Shown here piece by piece: positions 20,481 to 29,050 of a DNA stretch of 57,777 nucleotides. Source of the stretch: a virus; the IMG/VR virus record IMGVR_UViG_3300005841_000005, positions 1 through 57,777 of that record. The stretch is one strand, 5' to 3'. The notes beneath the pieces are model-generated. The model was not told where the DNA came from. It worked only from the letters and a program-made list of their open reading frames with translations, and did not search any database. Position 1 is the first letter of the stretch, and the number at the start of each line of letters is the position of its first letter. The position numbers and the translations under genes were made by a program.

Positions 20481-22913
20481 ATGAAATTTGACGACCCGGA
20501 AGTAATAGAGTCGATCTGTTACCAGATGCGACTGGCCGAATATCCCCGAGGCAGAAATCGCCTTCTCGTCAACAATCTGTTCAATGGTTTGCCACCGTGG
20601 TCCGCCGAGGAGGAAGAGGAGAACGGCGTCAACATCAACATCAACTTTCTCGAAGGTCCTCGCATCAGTCACGACGTCCGCAGCCAGTTCTACCAGTCCA
20701 TTCTCAAGCCCGGAAAATACTTCAGTTGCACCACCGACGACGGCCCGACTCACAAGCGGGCGGCATGGGGCACGATCGCCACCAATGAGATCAACAAAAT
20801 CCTGAAGCGGTCGCTCATCTACACGGAGTCCCAGCGCTCCAAGATTGCGATGAACGTGCTGCACGGCATTGCTCCCTGTGGCTGGGAAGATGACCAGATG
20901 TGGTGTCCGTATGCGATGGGGATTGAGGACGTGTTCGTTCCCGCAGGCACGCTGCTCACGATGAAGAACCTGCCGTTCTTCGTGAACTACCGCCAGTTCA
21001 GCGCCCCCGAGATGGTCAAGATTCTCAACAGCCCGAGGCGTGACCCGGCATGGAACGTCAAGATGCTCAAGGCCGCAGTGAAGTGGGTGGATTCCGAGTC
21101 CAAGACGCTCATGAACAATAACTGGCCCGAGGTCTGGGCGCCAGAGAAGCTCGGTGAGCGCGTGAAGGGTGACGGCGGCATGTATTGGGGCGATCAAGTC
21201 CCGACGATCAACGTGTTCGACTTCTACTTCTGGAACGACTCCGGCAAGACCTCCGGCTGGAATCGCCGCATGATTCTCGATAGCTGGTCCATGCCCGAGA
21301 CCTTCCCCAGCGGCACGACCCCCTCGATGTCCCGCCGCAACGGCAAGCTCTTCGAGAACTACCGCCGCCAGTTCCTGTATGACCCCGGAACTCGCAAGGT
21401 CGCTCAGGACCGGTCTGAGATCATCAACTGGCAGTTCGCCGACCTGAGCGCCGTCGCCCCGTTCCGCTACCACTCCGTCCGGTCGCTCGGCTTCCTGATG
21501 TATTCGATCTGCCATCTCCAGAACCGGCTTCGCTGCAAGTTCAACGAGGCGGTGTTCGAGCAGCTCATGATGTATTTCCGCGTCGCAAACGGTGAGGAAG
21601 CGCAGCGCTCGCTGAAGGTGGACCTGATCAACAAGGGCATGGTCGATGACAGCCTGAAGTTCATTCCGGCTGCCGAACGCTATCAGGTCAACGCCGGTCT
21701 GGCCCAGCTTGGCCTGACCCAGAATCAACAGATCATCAACCAGAATTCCACGTCTTACACGGTCCAGCCCCAGTCCGCATCCCAGCCGCGTGACCGCACG
21801 AAGTTCGAGGTCATGGCTGAGGTCAGCGCTGTCCAGTCGATGGTGTCGGCGGCGATCTCGCAGGCCCTGCTGTATCAGCGTCCGGAGTTCCGGGAAATCT
21901 GGAGGCGCATGACGATCAGGGATTCCCGAGACCCCGAGGCCCGCAGCTTTCAGGCGAACTGCCTGCGACAGGGGATTTCCGAGAAGGTGCTCTACAATCC
22001 TGACTGCTGGGACCAAGACCCGAGCCGGGTGCTGGGCGACGGCAACAAGACGATGGAGATGGCCATTGCCGAGCAGCTCATGGCATGGCGTCCGATGCTC
22101 GACCCCGAGCCCCAGCGGGACGTGTTGCGGGAGGCCATTCTGGCGATCACCAGCAATCCGGACAAAGCCAACCAGCTCGTGCCCGAGAAGCCGGTCCATG
22201 TCACCGACTCCGTCCACGACGCGCAGCTCGCTTCGGGCACGCTCATGCAGGGTCTGCCGGTGGCGATCAAGACGGGCATGAACCACATCGAGTATGTGGA
22301 CACGCTGATGGCGACGCTGGCTTCGATGATTCAGAAGTTCCGCCAGTCCCAGTCCATCCCGACGATGGACCAGTTGCAGGGGATGCAGAACATCGCCAAC
22401 CATATCCAGCAGCACATCCAGATCATCGCTCAGGACAATTCCGAGTCGCAGCGCGTCAAGGTCTATGGCGACCAGATGGGCAAGATCAACAACGTCCTCA
22501 AGGGCTTCGCTCAGCAGCTCATGGAGCAGCAGAAGGCTCAGGCCCAGAATGGCAGCCAACAAGACCCGGAGACGATGGCTAAGATTCAGGCGATGCAGTT
22601 GCAGGCCCAGACCAAGGCCGAAGCCAACAAGACGGCGCACGCCCAAAAGACGGCCCAGCGGGAGATCAGCTTCCAGCGGGACGAGATGCGGAAGGACAAG
22701 GAGTTTCAGGCCAACCTGCAACGCCAGACCGCCGAGACCGGAGTGGAACTCCACAACCGCAGTGTCGAGGCCGAGCACGATATGCGGACCCGGACTGCCG
22801 AGGCCGACCACGACATGAAGCTCACCACGCTGGAGACGGCCCATGCGCTGCACGTCGATAAGATTCGGGAGGAGAAAAAACCCGCACCCAAGAAGGTTGA
22901 CAAGAAGAAGTGA
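20481..22913 (+). CDS. portal protein, 810 aa
   Basis: Dodecameric head-tail connector through which DNA enters and leaves. The sequence has the size and layout of podovirus/P22-like portals: an alpha/beta stem-wing region, LGFLMYSICHLQNRLRCKFN in the middle, and then a long Gln/Glu/Lys/Arg coiled-coil barrel (about residues 680-810: AMQLQAQTKAEANKTAHAQK and repeats of similar composition). It is the first structural gene of the late operon and is followed by a small protein, the scaffold and the capsid gene, the usual order. Confidence 0.75.
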   Translation: MKFDDPEVIESICYQMRLAEYPRGRNRLLVNNLFNGLPPWSAEEEEENGVNININFLEGPRISHDVRSQFYQSILKPGKYFSCTTDDGPTHKRAAWGTIATNEINKILKRSLIYTESQRSKIAMNVLHGIAPCGWEDDQMWCPYAMGIEDVFVPAGTLLTMKNLPFFVNYRQFSAPEMVKILNSPRRDPAWNVKMLKAAVKWVDSESKTLMNNNWPEVWAPEKLGERVKGDGGMYWGDQVPTINVFDFYFWNDSGKTSGWNRRMILDSWSMPETFPSGTTPSMSRRNGKLFENYRRQFLYDPGTRKVAQDRSEIINWQFADLSAVAPFRYHSVRSLGFLMYSICHLQNRLRCKFNEAVFEQLMMYFRVANGEEAQRSLKVDLINKGMVDDSLKFIPAAERYQVNAGLAQLGLTQNQQIINQNSTSYTVQPQSASQPRDRTKFEVMAEVSAVQSMVSAAISQALLYQRPEFREIWRRMTIRDSRDPEARSFQANCLRQGISEKVLYNPDCWDQDPSRVLGDGNKTMEMAIAEQLMAWRPMLDPEPQRDVLREAILAITSNPDKANQLVPEKPVHVTDSVHDAQLASGTLMQGLPVAIKTGMNHIEYVDTLMATLASMIQKFRQSQSIPTMDQLQGMQNIANHIQQHIQIIAQDNSESQRVKVYGDQMGKINNVLKGFAQQLMEQQKAQAQNGSQQDPETMAKIQAMQLQAQTKAEANKTAHAQKTAQREISFQRDEMRKDKEFQANLQRQTAETGVELHNRSVEAEHDMRTRTAEADHDMKLTTLETAHALHVDKIREEKKPAPKKVDKKK

Positions 22914-22936
22914 GGGGATTAACAATCCCTGCATAT

Positions 22937-23254
22937 ATGGCAGACCAAAAAGACCTGACGATACCACTTCCGACCAACCCGAGTCCCAAGATGATCTTTC
23001 TAGCCAACGCGGCTAGTAGGAAAAACCACAACAGCCTGATAACGTCTCCTGTCCTGAAGGAGTCCATCGACGCTGCGCTTGCGGAATACCAGCTCAAGCT
23101 GGCCAAGAACACCCAAGAGTCAAATGGAGCTGCGGCTGCCATGTTCAAGATCAAAGGCGCCTGTGAGTTCATTGACGAGTTCTATAAACTGGCCGAGGCT
23201 TACCAGCGAGCGCACCAAACCGAAAAATCAGCCGCACTTGACCACAGCGTATGA
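22937..23254 (+). CDS. small protein between portal and scaffold, 105 aa
   Basis: ATG at 22937 gives MADQKDLTIPLPTNPSPKMI. A GTG at 22910 overlapping the portal stop as GTGA would add nine residues and is equally in keeping with the coupling seen elsewhere. It is helical (LKESIDAALAEYQLKLAKNT; CEFIDEFYKLAEAYQRAHQT). It is perhaps a head accessory protein, by position only. Confidence 0.65.
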   Translation: MADQKDLTIPLPTNPSPKMIFLANAASRKNHNSLITSPVLKESIDAALAEYQLKLAKNTQESNGAAAAMFKIKGACEFIDEFYKLAEAYQRAHQTEKSAALDHSV

Positions 23255-24648
23255 GCACTGCAATCGCCGAACCACCTCCTGCACCAGCCCCAGCCGCAAC
23301 CGTGAAGGGGGATGTGGCGATTCCCGAGGTCTCCGACATGAGCGGAGGCGCTCAGGGCGTAAAGCCTGCACCTCCCGGCACGATACCTCAGGCAATGAGG
23401 CCGTATTCCGATCGTCCCGACAGTGCGAAGAGCAAGTCGATGGAACGGCTGCGGGCCAAGGTAGCCGCCAACGATAAGTCCAACGAACCACCCAAGCCAG
23501 CCGCCAAGACGAATCCTGCTCCCAAAGCGGACGACAAGCAGGAAGAGCCCGATGAGCCGGTGGATGAGCCCGAGGCAGTCGATGAGCCGGAAGAGGGTGA
23601 TCGTGACCCCGAGCTGGATGCGCTGGTGGGCTCGGACACCAAGACAAAAGTGACAAAAGACGGTCAGGTCAAGACCGAGAAGAAGAAGGAGAATCCGTGG
23701 CATCTGCTCAAGGCGGAGAAGGCCGCACGCGCTGCTCACGCCAAGGAGCTGGAGGAATTACGCAAGCAGGTCCCGTCCGCTGAGACTCGGAAATCCGAGG
23801 TTGCCGAACTGGAGAAACTCCGCAAGGAACGCAACGAATTGCTGGAGAATATCCGCTACAAGGACTACGAGCAGCACCCCGAGTTCAAAGAGAAATACGA
23901 CGCCCCCTACAAGGACGCTTGGAAGGTGGCCACCCGTAATCTCCGGGGTATCACCAAGGTTGACGACAACGGACGTGCGGCGGTGCTCAGCACTGAGGAC
24001 TTGGCCAATGACCTTCTGGAGCTGGTCAACATGCCCACCCTCAAGGCCCAAGACGTGGCCGAGGAGCTTTACGGTGATGCCGCCAACGTCGTGATGATCG
24101 AGCGGGACAAGATCAAGACGGCGTTCGACAACCGAATGGAGGCGCTGAACAAGTCCCGCACCGAGGGCACGGAGAAAGAGCAGGCCCGGATGCAGGAGGA
24201 GCGCCAACGCGCCGAGACTCTGAGCAACGAGCTCAAGACCACCTACGAGAAGGCCAACGAGTATCACGCCAAAGACCCCCGCATGAAGGAGTTCTTCCAG
24301 CCCATCGAGGGCGACGAAGAGGCCAATACGATTCTGGAGGCGGGCTACAAGATGGTGGACGAAGCGTTCTCCAAGAGCCCGATGGACCCCAGCCTGACTG
24401 AGAAGGAACGCGCCACTCTGGTCAAGAAGCACGCCGCCGTGCGTCACCGCTCTGCCGGGTTCGGACGGGTGAGATACCTGCTGGCCAAGGAGCGGGCTGC
24501 AACCTCGGAACTCCGAGCTAAGCTGGCCGAATACGAAGGCACGGTCCCCGGTCGTCAGGCGTCGAGACCTGCTGTTCAGCAGGGCGGAACTGGCGGCTCA
24601 CGCATGGCTGCGATGCAGGAGCGCCTGCGAGCCCGAGCTTCACGATAG
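23251..24648 (+). CDS. scaffolding protein, 465 aa
   Basis: Placed between portal and capsid genes. It has a Pro/Ala-rich and acidic N-terminal third (PDEP repeats around residues 100-130) and a long coiled coil (about 160-330; EKAARAAHAKELEELRKQ, AELEKLRKERNELLENIRYK, EKEQARMQEERQRAETLSNE), ending in a basic tail SRMAAMQERLRARASR. This acidic-coil-basic layout is that of head scaffolds, whose C-terminal basic end binds the capsid protein. Confidence 0.75.
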   Translation: MSTAIAEPPPAPAPAATVKGDVAIPEVSDMSGGAQGVKPAPPGTIPQAMRPYSDRPDSAKSKSMERLRAKVAANDKSNEPPKPAAKTNPAPKADDKQEEPDEPVDEPEAVDEPEEGDRDPELDALVGSDTKTKVTKDGQVKTEKKKENPWHLLKAEKAARAAHAKELEELRKQVPSAETRKSEVAELEKLRKERNELLENIRYKDYEQHPEFKEKYDAPYKDAWKVATRNLRGITKVDDNGRAAVLSTEDLANDLLELVNMPTLKAQDVAEELYGDAANVVMIERDKIKTAFDNRMEALNKSRTEGTEKEQARMQEERQRAETLSNELKTTYEKANEYHAKDPRMKEFFQPIEGDEEANTILEAGYKMVDEAFSKSPMDPSLTEKERATLVKKHAAVRHRSAGFGRVRYLLAKERAATSELRAKLAEYEGTVPGRQASRPAVQQGGTGGSRMAAMQERLRARASR

Positions 24649-24876
24649 TTGACAACCCCGGAAGTCCGGGGTAATTCTCCTTCAAGTTCTTCTAAGAAAG
24701 GTCGCCCTGTGAGGACTTGGGCAAAGGATTAGGCAACCCTGAATTGCCGTGACGTAAAATTGGCCGAGTGGGCCCGAAAGCCGTCACCTTCCAAAACACA
24801 CGCAAGCGCACCTATGGTGTCGATGTGTGTCGATCTCCCGAGGTGCTCAACCGAAAACCGTTTTACAGATCATTTT
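24649..24876 (+). promoter_or_regulatory. 228-bp leader before the capsid gene
   Basis: No gene. TTGACA (24649-24654), 17 bases, then TAATTC (weak -10) is a possible promoter whose spacer is exactly the palindrome ACCCCGGAAGTCCGGGG (24655-24671), a copy of the scattered repeat. If active, a protein bound to the repeat would sit between -35 and -10. A small TTCTT/AAGAA hairpin follows. No Shine-Dalgarno is visible before the capsid ATG. Confidence 0.4.
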
Positions 24877-26349
24877 ATGAGTTGTCCAACAGGCACACTA
24901 CAAGCGTGTGACTTTCCGCAATTCCTAGTCGATGAGACACCTCGTTTCGACGAGCTCATCATGGAGGACATCCGTCCGACCGACAGTTGGATGGGTAACG
25001 TCTCCGTAGGCACCATGCCGATGGGAACGCCTGCCGAAGTAACGCAGGACCGTTTCCGTTCCGTGTGGGCGAACACCACCAAGGCGTGGGGTCGTGTTGC
25101 CAATTCAGGCGCAGGTTGCTCCGGCAATCCCTGTGACCCGACTGAGGCAGAAATCGGATGGGGCGCTGACCGTCTGACGTATTTCGCTGAACAGCAAACG
25201 TGGGTGACCCCCTTGCTTTGCTACGATCAGGAGATGCACGTCACGCACGCTGAGCAGCACCTTTCGCAGATCATCAACGAAATCCTTCGTCCCAACACCC
25301 AGAACATCTTCTCCATGTTCTGCCGTAAACGGGCGATCTTCTGGGCCAAGTATCGTCAGGCGGCGAATGCTCTGCTCTCAAGCTGGAACTACCAGTGGGT
25401 CTCCGTTGACACTGATGGCGATGGCATCGTGGACGACGAAATCTATTTCGACGCTTCCGTTGCCCCTTCCCGACTGTTCCATCTGGTGCCCCAGATGTTG
25501 CAGAACAACTGGTCCAAGACCATGCGTGAGGGCTACGCTGGCAAGAATCCGTTCAAGGATACCGCTCCCTTCGTGGAGTTGGTGACCGACATGGATACCT
25601 GCTGGTTCCTCGACCGCCTCGGCGGGCAGCAAGGTGTTGGTGGAGCGAATAACCCCAACGTGAACGCCAACTGGCGCTTTACGCAGTGGGGCGACCAGAG
25701 CGCTTACTGGCGCTATGGGTTCTCCGGCCAGATCGGTAACTACATGACCCGCGTGGACGAGCTCGGACTTCGGTTCAACTTCGTTCAGGACTTGGGTGCA
25801 GGCGCTCACGGCGGCAATGGCAATCGCTATCGCTACCAGATTGTGCTGCCCTACAAGAACGGTGTCACCACGGGTGCTGGTGGTGCTGCTGGTATCGGCT
25901 CGGACGTCAACACTGACTACGACCGTGCCCAGTATGCGATCAGCTTCCAGTGGCACAAGAAAGGCATGGAGTTCCTGACGTTCGATGCGACCTCCGTCAA
26001 CCCGGAAATGCCGTTCACGCCGCGTAACTTCGGCGGACAATGGAAGTGGCTGATGCACGATCTTGGCGCTGACGTCAATAACCGTGCGATCGGTAACAAG
26101 TGGGGGAACAAGGGTCAGTTCGGTGCGTGGTTCAAATACTACGTCCGACCGCTGCACTACGAGTTCATCCGTGCTTACTTCCACAAGCGAGAACAGTTCT
26201 GCATCCCGGAAATCGACGTTTGCTCGGCGAACCCCGGATACCCGGCCCAGAACTACAACAGCGCCCTGCCCGACTGCCCCGCGCCCGACGGCATCTATGG
26301 CACTGGTGTTCCTACTGGAAGTCAGGACGGTCCTGCTCCGGACTTTTAA
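24877..26349 (+). CDS. major capsid protein, 490 aa
   Basis: Chosen by position after the scaffold and by its size. The start gives MSCPTGTLQACDFPQFLVDE; upstream in-frame codons cross the leader. Residues 178-188 read DTDGDGIVDDE, a calcium-binding loop of the thrombospondin-3/dockerin kind, unusual in a capsid. The body is Trp, Asn and Gly rich (WGDQSAYWRYGFSGQIGNYM), and many Cys residues are present. A strong terminator follows. The HK97 fold is inferred, not shown. Confidence 0.75.
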   Translation: MSCPTGTLQACDFPQFLVDETPRFDELIMEDIRPTDSWMGNVSVGTMPMGTPAEVTQDRFRSVWANTTKAWGRVANSGAGCSGNPCDPTEAEIGWGADRLTYFAEQQTWVTPLLCYDQEMHVTHAEQHLSQIINEILRPNTQNIFSMFCRKRAIFWAKYRQAANALLSSWNYQWVSVDTDGDGIVDDEIYFDASVAPSRLFHLVPQMLQNNWSKTMREGYAGKNPFKDTAPFVELVTDMDTCWFLDRLGGQQGVGGANNPNVNANWRFTQWGDQSAYWRYGFSGQIGNYMTRVDELGLRFNFVQDLGAGAHGGNGNRYRYQIVLPYKNGVTTGAGGAAGIGSDVNTDYDRAQYAISFQWHKKGMEFLTFDATSVNPEMPFTPRNFGGQWKWLMHDLGADVNNRAIGNKWGNKGQFGAWFKYYVRPLHYEFIRAYFHKREQFCIPEIDVCSANPGYPAQNYNSALPDCPAPDGIYGTGVPTGSQDGPAPDF

Positions 26350-26361
26350 TAGTTGATTCAG

Positions 26362-26401
26362 GCATCGCCACGAGCCACTGTCGGTTCGTGGCGATGCTTT
26401 T
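26362..26401 (+). terminator. intrinsic terminator after the capsid gene
   Basis: A perfect 12-bp stem (GCATCGCCACGA at 26362-26373 with TCGTGGCGATGC at 26386-26397) and a T-run at 26398-26401, 12 bases after the capsid stop. It would boost capsid mRNA relative to the downstream genes. TTGACA at 26400-26405 directly after it could restart transcription, but no good -10 box is seen. Confidence 0.8.
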
Positions 26402-26434
26402 GACAATTCCTGTCTGCTGGCTCGCCCATAAATT

Positions 26435-26725
26435 ATGGACACCTACAATCAAGCCACTCCAGACGGCGGTGACGACGACGATGTGGGGATGGAGATACCC
26501 GAGACCACTCCCAAGGACGACGCCAGAACCGCACTTATCCCGTTGGATTTCTTCCAGAACAAGGAGCTCAAGCCGGGCTCGGTCTGCAAGATCAAGATTT
26601 CCCGACTGCTCGAAGGTCAGGCTGAGGTCACTTACGTCCCGCACGAAGCCCCCGCTCCGGGTGAGGAAGAGGAAGAGGCCGCTGAGCCACCCGATGAGGA
26701 GATGTCGGAATACATGAACCAGTAA
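26435..26725 (+). CDS. acidic small protein, 96 aa
   Basis: An acidic N terminus (TPDGGDDDDVGMEIPETTPK) and acidic C terminus (APGEEEEEAAEPPDEEMSEY) around a short strand-rich core (SVCKIKISRLLEGQAEVTYV). By position and charge it may be a head-decoration or completion protein. Its stop overlaps the next start by 1 nt. Confidence 0.6.
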   Translation: MDTYNQATPDGGDDDDVGMEIPETTPKDDARTALIPLDFFQNKELKPGSVCKIKISRLLEGQAEVTYVPHEAPAPGEEEEEAAEPPDEEMSEYMNQ

Positions 26726-27246
26726 TGCCCGTCATCGACGCCCAAACCCTGTTTTCCGAGAGCAAGTGTTACAACTGCTACGGAGAACTGACGACTGGTG
26801 AGAACATCATTCTGGCGCTGTGGCGCCGCGTGGTTCTGTCCATAGACCCCACGGCTGACGTCTCCCCTCAGGGTCTCGTCGCCTACTCCAAGTGCTATCT
26901 GTGCTTCACCGAGGGCAGCATGTTCGACGCAATGGAGATGGCCATGATGAACATGGTATCCTCGGCATCTGCCTGTGGAACTCCAACTTCAACGATCGCA
27001 TTCGCTACTACGCCTCTTGACCCTGATATTTCCGGGAACTACCAGCAGACCAGCGCTACAACTTGGCAGCAAGTGAGCCCGGTTGTTCATTACGGCATCA
27101 GATTGGTCTCGGGAGTTTGGGAGCTATTCGATCTTGCTGGTCCGGCAACTATTTTCTACACCATCGCAGAAGCATCATTTCCCTGTGGGGATTGGACTCC
27201 CAATCCCCCATTTGGGATTGACCCGGCAACCGCTCACTATTCCTGA
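26725..27246 (+). CDS. structural protein with shared CYxCxG N-terminal module, 173 aa
   Basis: The N-terminal motif MPVIDAQTLFSESKCYNCYG is repeated in the next two proteins and again as SKCYLCFTEGSMFDAMEMAM inside this one, so the module occurs twice here. The C-terminal part is Thr/Ser-rich and strand-like (IRLVSGVWELFDLAGPATIF). It is probably a virion protein in which the module docks to a common partner. Confidence 0.65.
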   Translation: MPVIDAQTLFSESKCYNCYGELTTGENIILALWRRVVLSIDPTADVSPQGLVAYSKCYLCFTEGSMFDAMEMAMMNMVSSASACGTPTSTIAFATTPLDPDISGNYQQTSATTWQQVSPVVHYGIRLVSGVWELFDLAGPATIFYTIAEASFPCGDWTPNPPFGIDPATAHYS

Positions 27247-27249
27247 CCT

Positions 27250-27873
27250 ATGCCAATCGACCCACAAGTTCTGTTCGAGGAAACCAAGTGTTACGCCTGT
27301 TACGGGCTGTCACTTCCTGAGTTGTTGAAGGCTGGCCTGCTCAATAGAATTTTGTCAGGAGGTGGCGCGGGTGGTGGGGGAGGAGCTGCGGCATGGGGTT
27401 CAATCACAGGCACTCTGTCAAATCAGCTTGATCTTCAGGCAGCGCTCAACGCCAAGACCGATCTCTACACAATCACTTTCTACAACAGCGCTTACAGCAT
27501 GTTGGATTCGACCACCTATTTCCTTGGTCAGAACGGGACTGGGTCAGCAATAATCGGGGTTACCTACAACAACGTCAGGGCTGTCATTCCAATCACCGGA
27601 ACTGTGATCGCAGTGACGCTCAACGTATTCAATGACGCGGGCGGTAACGGCTCCGCAGAGCCGGTGACCATTTCGCTCAACAAGAATAATGGAACTGTTC
27701 TAGCCCTTGCTCCAACCGTTTCATTTGCGGCCACCATCAATCAGCTTTGGTCCGGACTTGCCTTTGCGGTGGCTCAGGGAGACTTCTTGGCGTTGCAGAT
27801 TGACGCCCCCGCGTGGGCTACTAATCCAACCACGAGCCGAATGACCGGAACTATCGTAATCCAGAAAACCTGA
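27250..27873 (+). CDS. fibre/decoration-like protein 1, 207 aa (tandem pair)
   Basis: Module 1: MPIDPQVLFEETKCYACYG. Then a Gly-rich linker, then WGSITGTLSNQLDLQAALNAK, the repeat found in many tail-fibre and appendage proteins, then a beta-sandwich-like domain (KNNGTVLALAPTVSFAATIN; AFAVAQGDFLALQI). It is paralogous over its whole length to the following gene, so the pair arose by tandem duplication. Confidence 0.75.
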   Translation: MPIDPQVLFEETKCYACYGLSLPELLKAGLLNRILSGGGAGGGGGAAAWGSITGTLSNQLDLQAALNAKTDLYTITFYNSAYSMLDSTTYFLGQNGTGSAIIGVTYNNVRAVIPITGTVIAVTLNVFNDAGGNGSAEPVTISLNKNNGTVLALAPTVSFAATINQLWSGLAFAVAQGDFLALQIDAPAWATNPTTSRMTGTIVIQKT

Positions 27874-28496
27874 TGCCAATTTCCCCTCAAGCATTATTCG
27901 ACGAGTCCAAGTGCTACCTCTGTGAAGGGATTTCCCAGTGGGATGCGATTGAGCTTGGCCTCCTGAGTCTTATTGCATCCGGAAGCGGTGGCGGTGGCGG
28001 CGGTGTGGTGGCGGCGGTCTGGGGAGGTATAACCGGCACATTATCCAATCAGGTCGATCTTCAGGCGGCACTCAACGCCAAGACTGACGTTTACTCTCTT
28101 CTGTTTTACAACAGCGCCTTTCCGGTGCTGACAGCCCCGGGCACATTCTACTTGGGTCAGAACGGGACGGCAGATACCTCAGTTCAGTCAAGCTACGATA
28201 ACGTCAAGGCGGTCATACCGGTGGCGGGAACTGTGATCGCAGTGTCGGTAAATCAGATTTCGGAGGCGGTATTGCCATCCGGAGAGAACATCGCCCTGTC
28301 GCTCAACAAGAATAATGGAACGGTGTTGGCCTTGGGAAACATTACGGGCACCCCAGTCTCCAGCACCCTGTTTTCCGGACTTGCGTTTGCCGTTGCCCAA
28401 GGTGACTTTCTGGCTATTCAAATCGTAACCACATCATTCGTCACACCACCTCAAAACTCAAGGTGGACCGCTCAAATCTACATCCAAAAGACATGA
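27873..28496 (+). CDS. fibre/decoration-like protein 2, 207 aa (tandem pair)
   Basis: Same length and order as its neighbour: MPISPQALFDESKCYLCEG, a Gly-rich linker, WGGITGTLSNQVDLQAALNA, and a C-terminal domain with KNNGTVLALGNITG and AFAVAQGDFLAIQI. The core is conserved and the outer loops (between FYLGQNGT and the middle strand) have diverged, as expected for receptor-facing parts. Start and stop overlap the neighbours. Confidence 0.75.
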   Translation: MPISPQALFDESKCYLCEGISQWDAIELGLLSLIASGSGGGGGGVVAAVWGGITGTLSNQVDLQAALNAKTDVYSLLFYNSAFPVLTAPGTFYLGQNGTADTSVQSSYDNVKAVIPVAGTVIAVSVNQISEAVLPSGENIALSLNKNNGTVLALGNITGTPVSSTLFSGLAFAVAQGDFLAIQIVTTSFVTPPQNSRWTAQIYIQKT

Positions 28497-29050
28497 GTGA
28501 ATACGAACCGAAAGTTCTGGTGGGGTATTGCGTCGTTGCACTCTGCTGCCTTCTTACTCTTGTTGCTCACGAGCCTCTGGCTGCGCCCACGACCAACATC
28601 CTCAGTCCCGGAATTCCGAGGTTACCAGTCGTCCGTCTCACGACTCCACCTTCTGGCGGAGTCACGCTCAAGTGGGATAAGGGAGAGCCTCCCGAAACCA
28701 CCGTCACCAACCTCACCACCCGGGCGGCTATCTACGCTGGCGTTGCAGACGCAGTGATGTTCAGTGGTCTGGTTCTGGGCAGCACGAATCGGTTTCAGGC
28801 GTTCAACACTTCAGGATTCACTCCGACGCTGACGACGCTGGCCACCACTCAGGACCTGCGCTGCACGATCAAACTCTACACCTATCTGGTGACCGTTCCG
28901 GTGAAGTCGAATCAACTGACCGTGGTGATGACCAGCACCAATCTGGTGACGTGGTATAACTACGCTTTTGTCACACAGCCAAGCCCGTTCTATTCTTTCC
29001 AGTGGACCAACGACGGGCAGGCCCGGTTCTTCAGATCGACGTCGCCCTAA
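28493..29050 (+). CDS. membrane-anchored protein with Verrucomicrobia-type module, 185 aa
   Basis: The start MSEYEPKVLVGYCVVALCCL overlaps the upstream stop as ATGA. One N-terminal hydrophobic helix precedes a beta-rich domain. The end, SNQLTVVMTSTNLVTWYNYA ... QWTNDGQARFFRS, is the 'sS.nL..W ... RFyR' module of exported Verrucomicrobiota proteins. It is probably a virion or exported protein. It overlaps the terminase gene end by 4 bp on the opposite strand. Confidence 0.65.
   Translation: MSEYEPKVLVGYCVVALCCLLTLVAHEPLAAPTTNILSPGIPRLPVVRLTTPPSGGVTLKWDKGEPPETTVTNLTTRAAIYAGVADAVMFSGLVLGSTNRFQAFNTSGFTPTLTTLATTQDLRCTIKLYTYLVTVPVKSNQLTVVMTSTNLVTWYNYAFVTQPSPFYSFQWTNDGQARFFRSTSP

Noticed and set aside
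21883-21892. Some palindrome cores (e.g. in the portal and at 44511) as functional sites
   Set aside because: Their flanks do not extend the dyad beyond the core, so a few of the 31 cores may be chance or codon-driven. They are kept in the count but should not be weighted individually.
20358-22967. 869-aa minus-strand frame opposite the portal gene
   Set aside because: Leu/Val/His/Arg-rich sequence without domains; it is the antisense shadow of the portal coding strand.
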